A DNA stretch of 64,000 nucleotides, from positions 1 to 64,000 of the forward strand of contig JAIEMA010000034.1 in NCBI GenBank assembly GCA_019752535.1. The letters run 5' to 3'. This DNA comes from Bacteriovoracaceae bacterium. GTDB lineage: Bacteria; Bdellovibrionota; Bacteriovoracia; Bacteriovoracales; Bacteriovoracaceae. The position numbers were made by a program, and so were the translations under genes. The notes under the pieces are model-generated. The model did not search any database, was not told the DNA's origin, and saw only the letters and a list, made by a program, of their open reading frames with translations. Shown in pieces: positions 44,822 through 52,873 of this stretch (position 1 is the first letter of the stretch; each line of letters opens with the position of its first letter).

Positions 44822-45424
44822 ATGCTTCATGTAAAACTAGAAAAATCACAATATCAAGGTCACCTTAAGTGGTGCATAGAGGCAATGTTGAGCCCTGGAG
44901 TCTGTCATCACCTCAAAGGTGAGAATGGAGCGGGGAAGACAACTTTTATCGAAGAGCTAAAGATTCAGTGGAGCACGCTGGCGCCAGATTTATTACTTGG
45001 ATTTACTGACCAGGCCTTGCTTCAACCCTTTCAAGATTTAACCGTGGAAGCGCTTATTGATGTGATGTGGGATGTGACTCATGGCCGTCATGAAGCCAAT
45101 GATTGGAGAGAGCTTTCTTGGTGGCAAGAGGTGTCTGTTCAAAAATGGATGAAGCGAAAAGTCTCAGATCTCTCTGGCGGTGAGAATCAATGGGTTAAAA
45201 TATTAATGATGAGATCACTCAAATGTGATGCCTGGGTGATGGATGAGCCTTTTCAATCGCTAGATTCTGAGAGGCAAGCGGAGTTATGGAAAATACTTGA
45301 GAGCTGGATCCAAAAGGGAAAATACTTAATTCTCACTCATCATGGTGAGGTTTTGCTTAATGAAAAGAAAACCTGGAAGCTGAATTGCTCAAGTAGGGGC
45401 CTCTCACTAGAAGGCGTTCCATGA
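44822..45424 (+). CDS. small ABC transporter ATPase (FecE/BtuD-like partner)
   Basis: A 200-residue ATPase. Walker A GENGAGKT is at 33-40, the signature is SDLSGGENQWVKILMMRSL, Walker B is DAWVMDEPFQSLDSE and the switch His is LTHHGE. It is shorter than FecE-type ATPases (about 250), with a compressed region after Walker A. The size recalls CcmA, but the next gene, whose ATG overlaps its stop (ATGA), is a FecCD-type permease, which defines the system as an importer. Confidence 0.82.
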   Translation: MLHVKLEKSQYQGHLKWCIEAMLSPGVCHHLKGENGAGKTTFIEELKIQWSTLAPDLLLGFTDQALLQPFQDLTVEALIDVMWDVTHGRHEANDWRELSWWQEVSVQKWMKRKVSDLSGGENQWVKILMMRSLKCDAWVMDEPFQSLDSERQAELWKILESWIQKGKYLILTHHGEVLLNEKKTWKLNCSSRGLSLEGVP

Positions 45425-46284
45425 GTTGGGAGTGGGATTTTGCTCGTTTTGGCACGGCCCTTCTGGCCGGAGTTTTACTTTCTTTCTCTGGCTCTCTCGT
45501 TCAGCTTACGAGTCGAAATGAGCTGGCGTCACCTAGTACTTTGGGAATGGATGGATTAGCCGTTCTCTGTGTCATGCTGGCCGTAATGATGGAAAATTTG
45601 GGATTCGAATACCTTCCTCTCTCACAAAGCGCTTTTCTGATAGGGTTCATTTTTGTGGTCGTATTTCTTTTTCTCGTAAAAAAAATAAAAATTCAAAATG
45701 ATTTCAAAATCGTTCTTTTATTAGGACTAGGTTTGAATCTATTTGTGGGAGCTCTCTTTGCTTTCATGCAGTTTATGGCGATGGCTTTTAATAAAGAATT
45801 TCCTGAGCAGTTATGGTTTGGAAGGATGCAATCGCTGGATGTTGTGAGCTCTCTTCTCGGTTTGCTCGCTTTTATTCCCATTATTATTTTTCTCATCTTC
45901 AATCGCCGTCACTGGAAAGCATTGCTTCTAGGCCCAGGATGGTGCAGGGGATTAGGCATCCCTGTTGATAATATTCTTAGACAATCTTTAATCATTAGTT
46001 TTTTAGCGACGCTTTGGGTGGTGACACATTTTGGGGTGTTTTCATTCCTGGGTTTGCTATTTCCTTTGGTCCTACGCTTTCTTCCTCGCTACCATGCCCA
46101 TCCTTGGAGAGAAATGACCGATGGGGCAATAGCCGCCGGATTCTTTTTTGCTCTGCTTGATCATATTTGTTTTAATTTTACCTTCCACGGAGCGGAGATT
46201 CCTGTCGGTCTTCCTTCGGGAGTTCTTGGTGCAGCCGCGTTAGTGAGCGTTCTTATTTTGCGAGCGGTAAAAACATCTAGATGA
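45421..46284 (+). CDS. FecCD-family ABC importer permease
   Basis: A 287-residue membrane protein with about eight hydrophobic segments. LLAGVLLSFSGSLVQLTSRN then ELASPSTLGMDGLA is the FecCD N-terminal signature (L-A-x-S-G-x-x-x-Q-x-x-x-R-N-P-L-A-x-P). GLLFPLVLRFLPRYHA and the C-terminal EIPVGLPSGVLGAAALVSVL fit as well. It is shorter than the usual 330 residues. The cargo is unknown: siderophore-iron, haem or cobalamin. Confidence 0.85.
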   Translation: MSWEWDFARFGTALLAGVLLSFSGSLVQLTSRNELASPSTLGMDGLAVLCVMLAVMMENLGFEYLPLSQSAFLIGFIFVVVFLFLVKKIKIQNDFKIVLLLGLGLNLFVGALFAFMQFMAMAFNKEFPEQLWFGRMQSLDVVSSLLGLLAFIPIIIFLIFNRRHWKALLLGPGWCRGLGIPVDNILRQSLIISFLATLWVVTHFGVFSFLGLLFPLVLRFLPRYHAHPWREMTDGAIAAGFFFALLDHICFNFTFHGAEIPVGLPSGVLGAAALVSVLILRAVKTSR

Positions 46285-46352
46285 TTGGCAAAGACATAGA
46301 GTGGAGTTAACCTTTTCAGTAACTTTTTAACTTTTCAAAAGGATAGCTCACG

Positions 46353-47096
46353 ATGAAAGCCTCTAAATGGCTCACGATTGGTGTGGCCTCACTTGCACTA
46401 GTATCTTGTAACGGCGGCGGCACTGACCCTAAAAGTGTCAAACTTGATAATGAAGATGATAAAACTTTTTACGCTATGGGTTTTATGCTCGGATCAAACC
46501 TTCAGCGCTTAAACCTTTCTGATAAAGAAATGGGCGCACTTTATAAGGGCTTGTCTGCTTCAGCTAAAAACGAAAAAGCGGAAGTTGAAATGGCGACTTA
46601 TCAGCAAAAAATTCAAGGGCTCTTCAAAGAGCGCATGGATAAAGCTGCTGCTAAAGAGAAAGAAGGCGGCAAAGCTTTCTTAGAAAAATTCAGCAAAGAA
46701 GAAGGAGTTAAAACAACTGCTTCTGGCCTTTCTTATAAAGTAATTAAAGAAGGTACTGGAGCAACTCCAGGAGCTGAAGATGTTGTTGAAGTTCATTATC
46801 ATGGAACTTTGATGGACGGAACAGTGTTTGATTCATCTGTTGAACGCGGTCAAACCATTTCTTTCCCACTTAATCGCGTGATTAAGGGTTGGACTGAAGG
46901 TCTTCAATTGATGAAAGTTGGCGGCAAAACTAAATTTGTGATCCCTGCTGATCTTGCATACGGCGATGCTGGTGCACCTCCAAAGATTCCAGGCGGAGCG
47001 ACTTTAGTATTTGAAGTTGAACTCTTTAAAGTTTCTAAGGCCGGTGAGCAAGCAGCTCCTGCTCCAGCTCCTCAGGGCAAGCCAAAGAAGAAGTAA
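46353..47096 (+). CDS. FKBP-type peptidyl-prolyl isomerase, lipoprotein (FkpA/Mip-like)
   Basis: A 247-residue envelope foldase. A lipoprotein signal (MKASKWLTIGVASLALVSC) is followed by the helical dimerisation region of Mip/FkpA (FYAMGFMLGSNLQRLNLSDK, FLEKFSKEEGVKTTASGL) and an FKBP domain (VVEVHYHGTLMDGTVFDSSV, VIKGWTEGLQLMKVGGKTKF, IPADLAYGDAGAPPKIPGGA). The tail is Ala/Pro/Lys-rich. It is monocistronic with its own terminator. Confidence 0.93.
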   Translation: MKASKWLTIGVASLALVSCNGGGTDPKSVKLDNEDDKTFYAMGFMLGSNLQRLNLSDKEMGALYKGLSASAKNEKAEVEMATYQQKIQGLFKERMDKAAAKEKEGGKAFLEKFSKEEGVKTTASGLSYKVIKEGTGATPGAEDVVEVHYHGTLMDGTVFDSSVERGQTISFPLNRVIKGWTEGLQLMKVGGKTKFVIPADLAYGDAGAPPKIPGGATLVFEVELFKVSKAGEQAAPAPAPQGKPKKK

Positions 47097-47119
47097 TTCT
47101 TCTCTTACTCGATCTTATG

Positions 47120-47146
47120 AAGGGCCGCCTAGTGCGGCCCTTTTTT
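47120..47146 (+). terminator. rho-independent terminator of the FKBP gene
   Basis: A 9-bp stem (AAGGGCCGC/GCGGCCCTT) with loop CTAGT runs into six T. Confidence 0.93.
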
Positions 47147-47612
47147 ATTCCAATTCTTTAATCATCACAATATTTGTTTTTTCAAATTCAAAATCTTCAT
47201 ACATCTTGATAGCTCTTTCATTGAAGGCAAAAACATGTAAGCGGATACGCTTTAAATTTAATTTTTTCACTTCATCTTCAAAATGCTTCATTAAACTTTT
47301 TCCTAAACCTCTTCCTTGGTATTCATCCCATATCAAGATTTGATAGAGGTAGGCATACGGTGTTTCCCAGTCTCTTTCCTCTTTAAACCAAATCATCCCT
47401 ATGTTCTGATCGTTTTCCCAGGCGGAATAAAAATGATGAAGGGGAGTGCTTAGACCATCTGATAAAAGCTTTTCCCAAGCATCCTCTGCGATTTTCTCGC
47501 CTTCATGAACTGAGAGACGTTCGGCTTTTGATTTAGATTGAGCATAATCTTTTTTAGAAATTTCACAGAAGTGTTCATATGCTAACTGAGTCATCGGTTT
47601 AAGTTGAATCAT
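47145..47612 (-). CDS. GNAT-family N-acetyltransferase
   Basis: A 155-residue acetyltransferase with the acetyl-CoA loop LIWDEYQGRGLGKSLMKHFE and the late motif NERAIKMYEDFEFEKTNIVM. The substrate is unknown. I chose the ATG at 47612 (MIQLKPMT), with AGGA 6 bases upstream. The longer reading from 47678 merely translates one copy of the 50-bp tandem repeat into an Arg/Ser-rich stretch and should not be used. Confidence 0.85.
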   Translation of the reverse strand: MIQLKPMTQLAYEHFCEISKKDYAQSKSKAERLSVHEGEKIAEDAWEKLLSDGLSTPLHHFYSAWENDQNIGMIWFKEERDWETPYAYLYQILIWDEYQGRGLGKSLMKHFEDEVKKLNLKRIRLHVFAFNERAIKMYEDFEFEKTNIVMIKELE

Positions 47613-47628
47613 TTTTGTTCCTGAGTTC

Positions 47629-47728
47629 CGCCGACTTCGGCTCCTGCCTCTCGTCGGCATACCGTCCTTCCTGGACATCGCCGACTTCGGCTCCTGCCTC
47701 TCGTCGGCATACCGTCCTTCCTGGACAT
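47629..47728. repeat. two exact tandem copies of a 50-bp palindromic unit
   Basis: Positions 47629-47678 and 47679-47728 are identical. Each unit contains GCCGAC...GTCGGC, a nested CCGACTTCGG and GTCCTTCCTGGAC, so each can fold into a two-part hairpin. The unit looks richer in G+C than the flanks. It lies between the acetyltransferase start and a terminator. There is no spacer and no cas gene, so it is not CRISPR. It may be a REP-like dispersed element. Confidence 0.85.
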
Positions 47729-47730
47729 AA

Positions 47731-47756
47731 AAAAAGGGTCCCGAAGGACCCTTTTT
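47731..47756. terminator. terminator after the secreted peptidase gene
   Basis: AAAAAGGGTCC/GGACCCTTTTT pairs over 11 bp around CGAA, with an A-run on one side and T on the other. It serves the leftward gene that ends at 47781. Confidence 0.93.
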
Positions 47757-47780
47757 AAATTTTAGATTGTCAGGTCTAAA

Positions 47781-48707
47781 TTATGGCTTGAACCAGCAAA
47801 GAGGGCGTGTTCCGATTGAATCGCCGTTAGCTGTGTGGCATGTTCCAACTTTTGCATCTGTTTGAGAGACATCAGTTGCATCATCAATTCCACAAAGAGC
47901 ACCTTGGAAGTATGTGTCTAGGCGACATTGAGTATCCGGGTGATTGTCATCTGTAGATGAAACGACTTTTGCATCAGGAGTTGCGAAGTCTGGAGCTTTA
48001 GTTTGGTTACGAAGAGCTTGGAAAAGTTTCGCAACAGAAAGACCCGACATCCCAGCGCGGATACAGATATTTGAATCAACCTTGTTGCCTTTAAATTCTT
48101 TGCGGCAAGCTTTAGTTAAAGCTGCTGGAGCGCCAAGGCTTCTTACGATGCTTGTGTTGTCATCAGAGAGGTAAACTTTACGAAGACACTTAAGAGTGGC
48201 GAAGTAATCAGCTTGACCTTCATTTGATGCCCAAGAGATTGATGAGCTACCTGTGCCGCCGCCAGTCCATCCGCCGCCGCCAGTTCTTACACTTGCACCT
48301 TTCTTAGGAGCGCCGCCGATGTGGTGACCGATTTCGTGACAAACAACAAGAGCAAATCCATCTTCAGTGATTGTCTCATGACGAGCAAGTCCACCGAACA
48401 TAGCCACTTGCCATGTGTTTCCTGAGCGAGAGGCGTATGCGTTTACAGTTCCGTCTTCCCAAGCGCGAGAAACAGTAAGTTTTCCACCAGCAGAGCTGAC
48501 GATTGGTTCATAAACAGCAAGAACTTTATCGATCACAGCATTGAACTGCTCTTCAGTAAGTCCTGACTTAATACCCTTCATGTTGACTGGAATATACATG
48601 TCGTTCTCAGGGAGAAGTCCTGTAGAACCGTCTTCAGTACAAGCATAGCCATTCGTGGCGATTGAGAGAGAGAGCATCAATGCAAAAAAATTAGCGGTAA
48701 ATTTCAT
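47781..48707 (-). CDS. secreted HEIGHH metallopeptidase-like protein
   Basis: A 308-residue exported protein. The signal peptide is MKFTANFFALMLSLSIATNG, followed closely by a Cys. The zinc motif H124-E-I-G-H128-H is followed by a Gly-rich loop (RTGGGGWTGGGTGSSS) and SNEGQADYFAT, where E163 or D167 may be the third ligand. Paired Cys in the C-terminal half suggest disulfides. The family is unclear: zincin clan, not a classical M4. The ATG at 48707 has GGAGG 6 bases upstream; the ATG at 48713 is too close to it. Confidence 0.75.
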   Translation of the reverse strand: MKFTANFFALMLSLSIATNGYACTEDGSTGLLPENDMYIPVNMKGIKSGLTEEQFNAVIDKVLAVYEPIVSSAGGKLTVSRAWEDGTVNAYASRSGNTWQVAMFGGLARHETITEDGFALVVCHEIGHHIGGAPKKGASVRTGGGGWTGGGTGSSSISWASNEGQADYFATLKCLRKVYLSDDNTSIVRSLGAPAALTKACRKEFKGNKVDSNICIRAGMSGLSVAKLFQALRNQTKAPDFATPDAKVVSSTDDNHPDTQCRLDTYFQGALCGIDDATDVSQTDAKVGTCHTANGDSIGTRPLCWFKP

Positions 48708-48937
48708 ATTCATCCTCCGTGACCAAACTTCTAACTCCGTGTCAGGGTTTGGTTAAGTGCAGAGATTTTTTCTTGTCAGTGAGGTGTCTGTCCAACCAAA
48801 ATACATCTTGAGTAATCACTGTAAGTTTTTGTTTGTCCAAAATGAAAATTCAGTTACCGATGTTAGATAAAGTCAGTGAAAACGGCAGTTAATGTTATGC
48901 AAAAGAACTGTTTGCTATGCGCAAGATCGAGGAAAAG

Positions 48938-49249
48938 ATGCTGCATTTATCAGTCTATGTACCGGAAGATTCTGTCGAAAAAGTGAAGACAGCTCTTTTT
49001 GAAGCAGGTGCAGGAAAACTTGGGAATTATGATCAATGTTCATGGCAAACTTCTGGTATGGGGCAATTCAGGGCCCTTAAAGGCAGTCAGCCTTTCGTTG
49101 GTGAAATTAACCAGATCGAATTAGTCAGAGAAATTAAAGTTGAGATGCTATGTGATGAGAGTGTCTGGCCAGATGTTCTTCAAGCTCTTAGAAAATCACA
49201 CCCTTACGAAACTCCAGCCTTCTATTCTTTTCCAGTCCAAATCCAATAG
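48938..49249 (+). CDS. stand-alone Nif3/YqfO (CutA-like) domain protein
   Basis: A 103-residue protein matching the small inserted domain of the Nif3/YqfO/YbgI family: LSVYVPEDSVEKVKTALFEA, then AGKLGNYDQCSWQTSGMGQF, KGSQPFVGEINQIE and the HPYETPAFYS end. Here it stands alone without the metal-binding halves. The fold is PII/CutA-like, so small-molecule or metal binding is possible. The ATG at 48938 follows GAGG by five bases; the upstream ATG at 48917 is less likely. Confidence 0.85.
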   Translation: MLHLSVYVPEDSVEKVKTALFEAGAGKLGNYDQCSWQTSGMGQFRALKGSQPFVGEINQIELVREIKVEMLCDESVWPDVLQALRKSHPYETPAFYSFPVQIQ

Positions 49250-49315
49250 CTGACTCTTCAGATTTCTCCTCTAATCACCGATAGGTATTGAGTATTTCCT
49301 CTCGGAGAAAGAGCT

Positions 49316-49714
49316 ATGAAATTATTTTGGACTCTATTTTTGATCATCTTCTCAACCGCTGGTTTAGCCGAATCCCCACGTCGAGAAGTGAGTGTGATTG
49401 TGACGAAAGAGGGTTATTACCCAAAAAATTTAACTGTCTTTCAAGGTGAGACTGTAAAGTTTTTTGTGACATCAACAGTTGAAGAACCGGATTGTGTTTT
49501 AGTTCAAGGACACAAAGTTTTTTTGGCGGCAACAAAAGGCAAGCTCACTGAAGGTGAGGCGAAGTTTGATATGGCCGGAACTTTTTCATTTTATTGCCCT
49601 TCAAGTAAACACGACGGAAAAATTACAGTGATAAAGAAAGCTGAACCACGTGCTGTACGCGGATTGGCCGGACAAAATGATCCAGAAGTCTGGACGCCAA
49701 AAGAGTACGAATAG
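49316..49714 (+). CDS. secreted cupredoxin-like protein
   Basis: A 132-residue protein with signal peptide MKLFWTLFLIIFSTAGLA and one cupredoxin-type beta domain (VTKEGYYPKNLTVFQGETVK, AGTFSFYCPSSKHDGKITV). The Cys94...His99 loop fits a copper site; Cys60 and His66 could supply the other ligands, as I see no canonical His-Met arrangement. Electron transfer or copper handling is possible. The acidic tail (DPEVWTPKEYE) is unusual. cpaF begins 18 bp later, so they may share a transcript. Confidence 0.75.
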   Translation: MKLFWTLFLIIFSTAGLAESPRREVSVIVTKEGYYPKNLTVFQGETVKFFVTSTVEEPDCVLVQGHKVFLAATKGKLTEGEAKFDMAGTFSFYCPSSKHDGKITVIKKAEPRAVRGLAGQNDPEVWTPKEYE

Positions 49715-49732
49715 AAAAGAGGATTTGAGGTC

Positions 49733-50878
49733 ATGTCAGAAGTCTTTAAAGACGCGATTGCGAACCTTCTCTCACCGATAGGCGATTTGCTGAAGGATCC
49801 TTCTGTATCAGAAATCATGATCAACGGCCCTAAAGATATATTTATAGAGAAAAAGGGACAATGTATTCGCGTCCCGAATCAATTCCCCGACGAAGATGCG
49901 CTGATGGCTTCAATGCGCGCGATTGCGCAATCAGTGGGTCGAGTGATTGATGCTGATAATCCTCGTCTGGATGCTCGTCTTCCAGATGGCTCACGTATCG
50001 CGGTGGTTATTCCTCCAATGGCCCGCCAAGGTACAACTGTGGCGATTCGTAAATTCTCGGAAGAAAAACTCGGTCTTAAAGACATGATTAACTTCGGGTC
50101 AATTTCACCTGAAGGTGCTCGTTTCCTAGATTGTTGTATGTATTTAGGAAAAAATACTCTCGTGAGTGGTGGTACCGGTTCAGGTAAGACAACGATGTTG
50201 AACGTCTTGGGTGGAAGAATGCCTAAGCATCAGCGTCTTCTTATTATTGAGGATGCGGCCGAACTTCAAATTAAAGCTGATCACGTGGTTCGTTTTGAAA
50301 CAAGAAAGGCCAATCCTGATCGTGGTATTAAAGAAGTATCGATTCGAGATCTTGTGGAATCGGCCCTTCGTCTTCGCCCAGATAGAATTATCGTCGGTGA
50401 GGTGCGCGGACCGGAAGCTCTGGATCTTTTGAACGCGATGGGAACTGGTCACGATGGCTCTATGGGTACTGTTCACGCCAATACTCCGATTGATGCCTGT
50501 ACACGTCTTGAAACATTATGTTTGTCTGGTGATGGTCGAATTCCACCTGATGCGATTCGTAAGATGGTGGGAAGTGCACTTCATATGATTGTGCAGTGTT
50601 CACGTTATCATGATGGTGGGCGAAGAACGTCACATATCTCTGAAGTTCTTGGCGTTGACGAGCATGGTCGATATATCGTGAAAGATATTTTCCGCTGGAT
50701 TCAGACAGGTAAGGATGAGAACGGAAAATTTATCGGACAAATGTCACCAACCGGCTATGTGCCGACTTTCTTTGAAGAGTTTGTTGCCAACAAACTCCCT
50801 TTTGCTAAAACCTCACTTAAACCGCAAGATTGGGCTATTCCATTTTTGCAGGCCGCATTGAGTAAAAAAGCTGCTTGA
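49733..50878 (+). CDS. cpaF: CpaF/TadA-type secretion ATPase
   Basis: A 381-residue hexameric type II/IV secretion ATPase of the tight-adherence pilus type. DPSVSEIMINGPKDIFIEKK is the N-terminal domain hallmark; Walker A is GGTGSGKT (146-153), the Asp box is LLIIEDAAELQI, Walker B is RPDRIIVGEVRGPEALDLL and the His box is GHDGSMGTVHANTP. It is normally encoded with tadB/tadC and pilus genes; none is beside it here. It follows the cupredoxin and precedes eno, which has its own promoter. Confidence 0.93.
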   Translation: MSEVFKDAIANLLSPIGDLLKDPSVSEIMINGPKDIFIEKKGQCIRVPNQFPDEDALMASMRAIAQSVGRVIDADNPRLDARLPDGSRIAVVIPPMARQGTTVAIRKFSEEKLGLKDMINFGSISPEGARFLDCCMYLGKNTLVSGGTGSGKTTMLNVLGGRMPKHQRLLIIEDAAELQIKADHVVRFETRKANPDRGIKEVSIRDLVESALRLRPDRIIVGEVRGPEALDLLNAMGTGHDGSMGTVHANTPIDACTRLETLCLSGDGRIPPDAIRKMVGSALHMIVQCSRYHDGGRRTSHISEVLGVDEHGRYIVKDIFRWIQTGKDENGKFIGQMSPTGYVPTFFEEFVANKLPFAKTSLKPQDWAIPFLQAALSKKAA

Positions 50879-50903
50879 GTGCTTGGCCACACACGCATAG
50901 AAT
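50875..50903 (+). promoter_or_regulatory. sigma-70-type promoter of eno
   Basis: TTGAGT and TAGAAT are separated by exactly 17 bases; the -35 overlaps the cpaF stop. The eno ATG lies 25 bp downstream behind AAGGAGC. Confidence 0.65.
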
Positions 50904-50928
50904 GAGGGCTCCAAAATAAGGAGCACTC

Positions 50929-52215
50929 ATGTCACAGATCACAAAAATATTCGCGCGCCAAATCCTCGACTCTCGTGGAAATCCCACGATTGAAGTCGAA
51001 GTGACCACTCATTCAGGAAAACTTGGACGTGCCTCAGTGCCTTCGGGTGCCTCAACTGGAAGCCGTGAAGCTTTGGAGCTGAGAGATGGAGATAAGTCTC
51101 GCTACATGGGAAAAGGTGTTCTTAAAGCTGTCGAGAATGTGAATAAAATCATTGCACCGGCCCTTATTGGAAAATCTGTGTTCGAGCAACGTGCTCTTGA
51201 TCATCTGATGATCTCTCTCGATGGAACAGAATCAAAAGAGAAGTTAGGAGCCAATGCTATTTTAGGTGTCTCAATGGCCATCTGTCGCGCCGGAGCTTTA
51301 GAAAAGAATAAGCCACTTTATCGCTATTTAAGTGAAGATTTGAAAGTTCCAAATCCTGTGGGCAAGTACGCACTTCCCACTCCTTTAATGAATATCATCA
51401 ATGGTGGTCAGCACGCATCAAACAATCTTGATATTCAAGAGTTTATGATTGTGCCTCATATGAAAAAAAGCTTCGGCGAAAATCTGCGTGCCGGAGTTGA
51501 AGTCTTTCACCACTTGAAAAAAGTTCTTCATGATAATCAACATTCAACAAATGTCGGCGATGAAGGGGGCTTTGCTCCGAATCTTAAAAACCATGAAGAA
51601 GCCATCGAATCCATCCTTTCTGCCATAACAAAAGCCGGCTATCGTCCGGGGGTGGATATTTCACTTTCTCTCGATTGTGCAGCCTCAGAATTTTACAATG
51701 AGAAGACGAAAAAATATGAAATGGGTGGCAAAGAGTACAGCAACGATGAAATGATTAGTTATTACGAAGGTCTCATGAAAATCGCTCCAATCTATTCGAT
51801 TGAAGATGGTTTTGATGAAAGTGATCGTGAAGGATTCATGAAATTCCAGGCCAAGCTTGGCGATAAACTAGTTAACGTGGGCGATGATCTTTTTGTTACG
51901 AATGCAAAAATTCTTAAACGCGGAATCGATAATAAAGAAGCCAATGCCATTTTGGTGAAAGTAAATCAAATTGGCTCATTATCTGAAACGTTTGATACTT
52001 TGAAGCTGGCCTACGATGCTGGTTTTAAGGCCATCATTTCTCATCGCTCTGGTGAAACTGCGGACGCCTTTATCGCCGATCTGGCCGTTGCAAGTGGGGC
52101 CGGGCACATTAAGACCGGTTCGGCTTCAAGATCAGATCGAATTGAGAAATATAATCAGCTTCTGCGAATTGAGGAAGAGTTAGGCAGTAGCGCTTTATTC
52201 ACACCAGTTAAGTAA
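50929..52215 (+). CDS. eno: enolase
   Basis: Interconverts 2-phosphoglycerate and phosphoenolpyruvate. The protein has 428 residues. Conserved segments are [36 protein letters not shown], the catalytic-Glu region [42 protein letters not shown] and [20 protein letters not shown]. It starts behind its own promoter and a good ribosome site. A strong hairpin follows the stop. Confidence 0.98.
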   Translation: MSQITKIFARQILDSRGNPTIEVEVTTHSGKLGRASVPSGASTGSREALELRDGDKSRYMGKGVLKAVENVNKIIAPALIGKSVFEQRALDHLMISLDGTESKEKLGANAILGVSMAICRAGALEKNKPLYRYLSEDLKVPNPVGKYALPTPLMNIINGGQHASNNLDIQEFMIVPHMKKSFGENLRAGVEVFHHLKKVLHDNQHSTNVGDEGGFAPNLKNHEEAIESILSAITKAGYRPGVDISLSLDCAASEFYNEKTKKYEMGGKEYSNDEMISYYEGLMKIAPIYSIEDGFDESDREGFMKFQAKLGDKLVNVGDDLFVTNAKILKRGIDNKEANAILVKVNQIGSLSETFDTLKLAYDAGFKAIISHRSGETADAFIADLAVASGAGHIKTGSASRSDRIEKYNQLLRIEEELGSSALFTPVK

Positions 52216-52235
52216 GATTCACATTGCGGGCCCAT

Positions 52236-52264
52236 CCTGCTGCCTTTATCATTAAGGCAGCAGG
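52236..52264 (+). promoter_or_regulatory. strong hairpin after eno overlapping the next ribosome site
   Basis: A perfect 11-bp stem (CCTGCTGCCTT/AAGGCAGCAGG) with a 7-nt loop has no T-run after it. The right arm contains the only SD-like AGG before the ATG at 52274, so it could hide that site or act as a 3'-end stabiliser or processing site of eno mRNA. Confidence 0.55.
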
Positions 52265-52273
52265 TGAAACCTA

Positions 52274-52873
52274 ATGTTGACTAAATTGTTTGTGGGATTG
52301 ACCTTCTTTGAAGACAATCACTTCGCCAAAAAAATTCAGAATTTCCGTGGGCGCTATGATGAGAAAGTGCTGACCAATCCTACGGTTTTTATGCCGATCG
52401 TGGCGCCATTTGAAATTCCTGTCACATCCTTAGAGAGCCTTGAGACTGAAATCGTTGAAGAGATGGAAGCCTTTTTTCCAGACGAAAACGAAAGTCTTAC
52501 GATGGGGTTCACTGGGCTTGATGTGCTCACTCATTCTAAAAAATCTCTGCTCTATCTCCATCCCAACGAGATGACGGATCTTGAACATTGCGCTGAAGCC
52601 CTGGCCCAAATTTGCCGTGAACATGTAGAGCTTCGCGAACACCGCCCCAACATGAAAGATAAAAGCTTTCTCACGATTGGAAGATTTCAAGATCCCACTG
52701 CTCTACATGGCGCACTTGCTGTGGCCCAAAGAGAGTTTATGGATTGCACTGCACTTCCTGTCAAAGGCGTGTGTTTGTTCAGAAAACACAATGGTGTTTG
52801 GTTTCAGCAAGTTGATTTGCATCGCTTCGATCAAGTTGATGAATCTCAAATGTATCGTCCAGGAAGCGCATGA
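52274..52873 (+). CDS. 2H-phosphoesterase-like (LigT/2'-5' RNA ligase fold) protein, His motifs lost
   Basis: A 199-residue protein. NPTVFMPIVAPFEIPVTSLE and DKSFLTIGRFQDPTALHGAL stand where 2H enzymes carry their two H-x-[TS]-h motifs (HVTLAPF and HLTLGRF). In both, the His is replaced (Phe-Met/Phe), so catalysis by the classical mechanism is unlikely. A binding role is possible. The next gene starts in its stop (ATGA), which implies co-translation with an outer-membrane-type protein. Confidence 0.55.
   Translation: MLTKLFVGLTFFEDNHFAKKIQNFRGRYDEKVLTNPTVFMPIVAPFEIPVTSLESLETEIVEEMEAFFPDENESLTMGFTGLDVLTHSKKSLLYLHPNEMTDLEHCAEALAQICREHVELREHRPNMKDKSFLTIGRFQDPTALHGALAVAQREFMDCTALPVKGVCLFRKHNGVWFQQVDLHRFDQVDESQMYRPGSA

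Noticed and set aside
47613-47678. N-terminal Arg/Ser-rich extension of the acetyltransferase
   Set aside because: It is a translation of one 50-bp repeat copy; a better start with an SD lies at 47612.
47629-47728. Possible CRISPR array
   Set aside because: Only two copies, directly abutting without spacers, and no cas gene.
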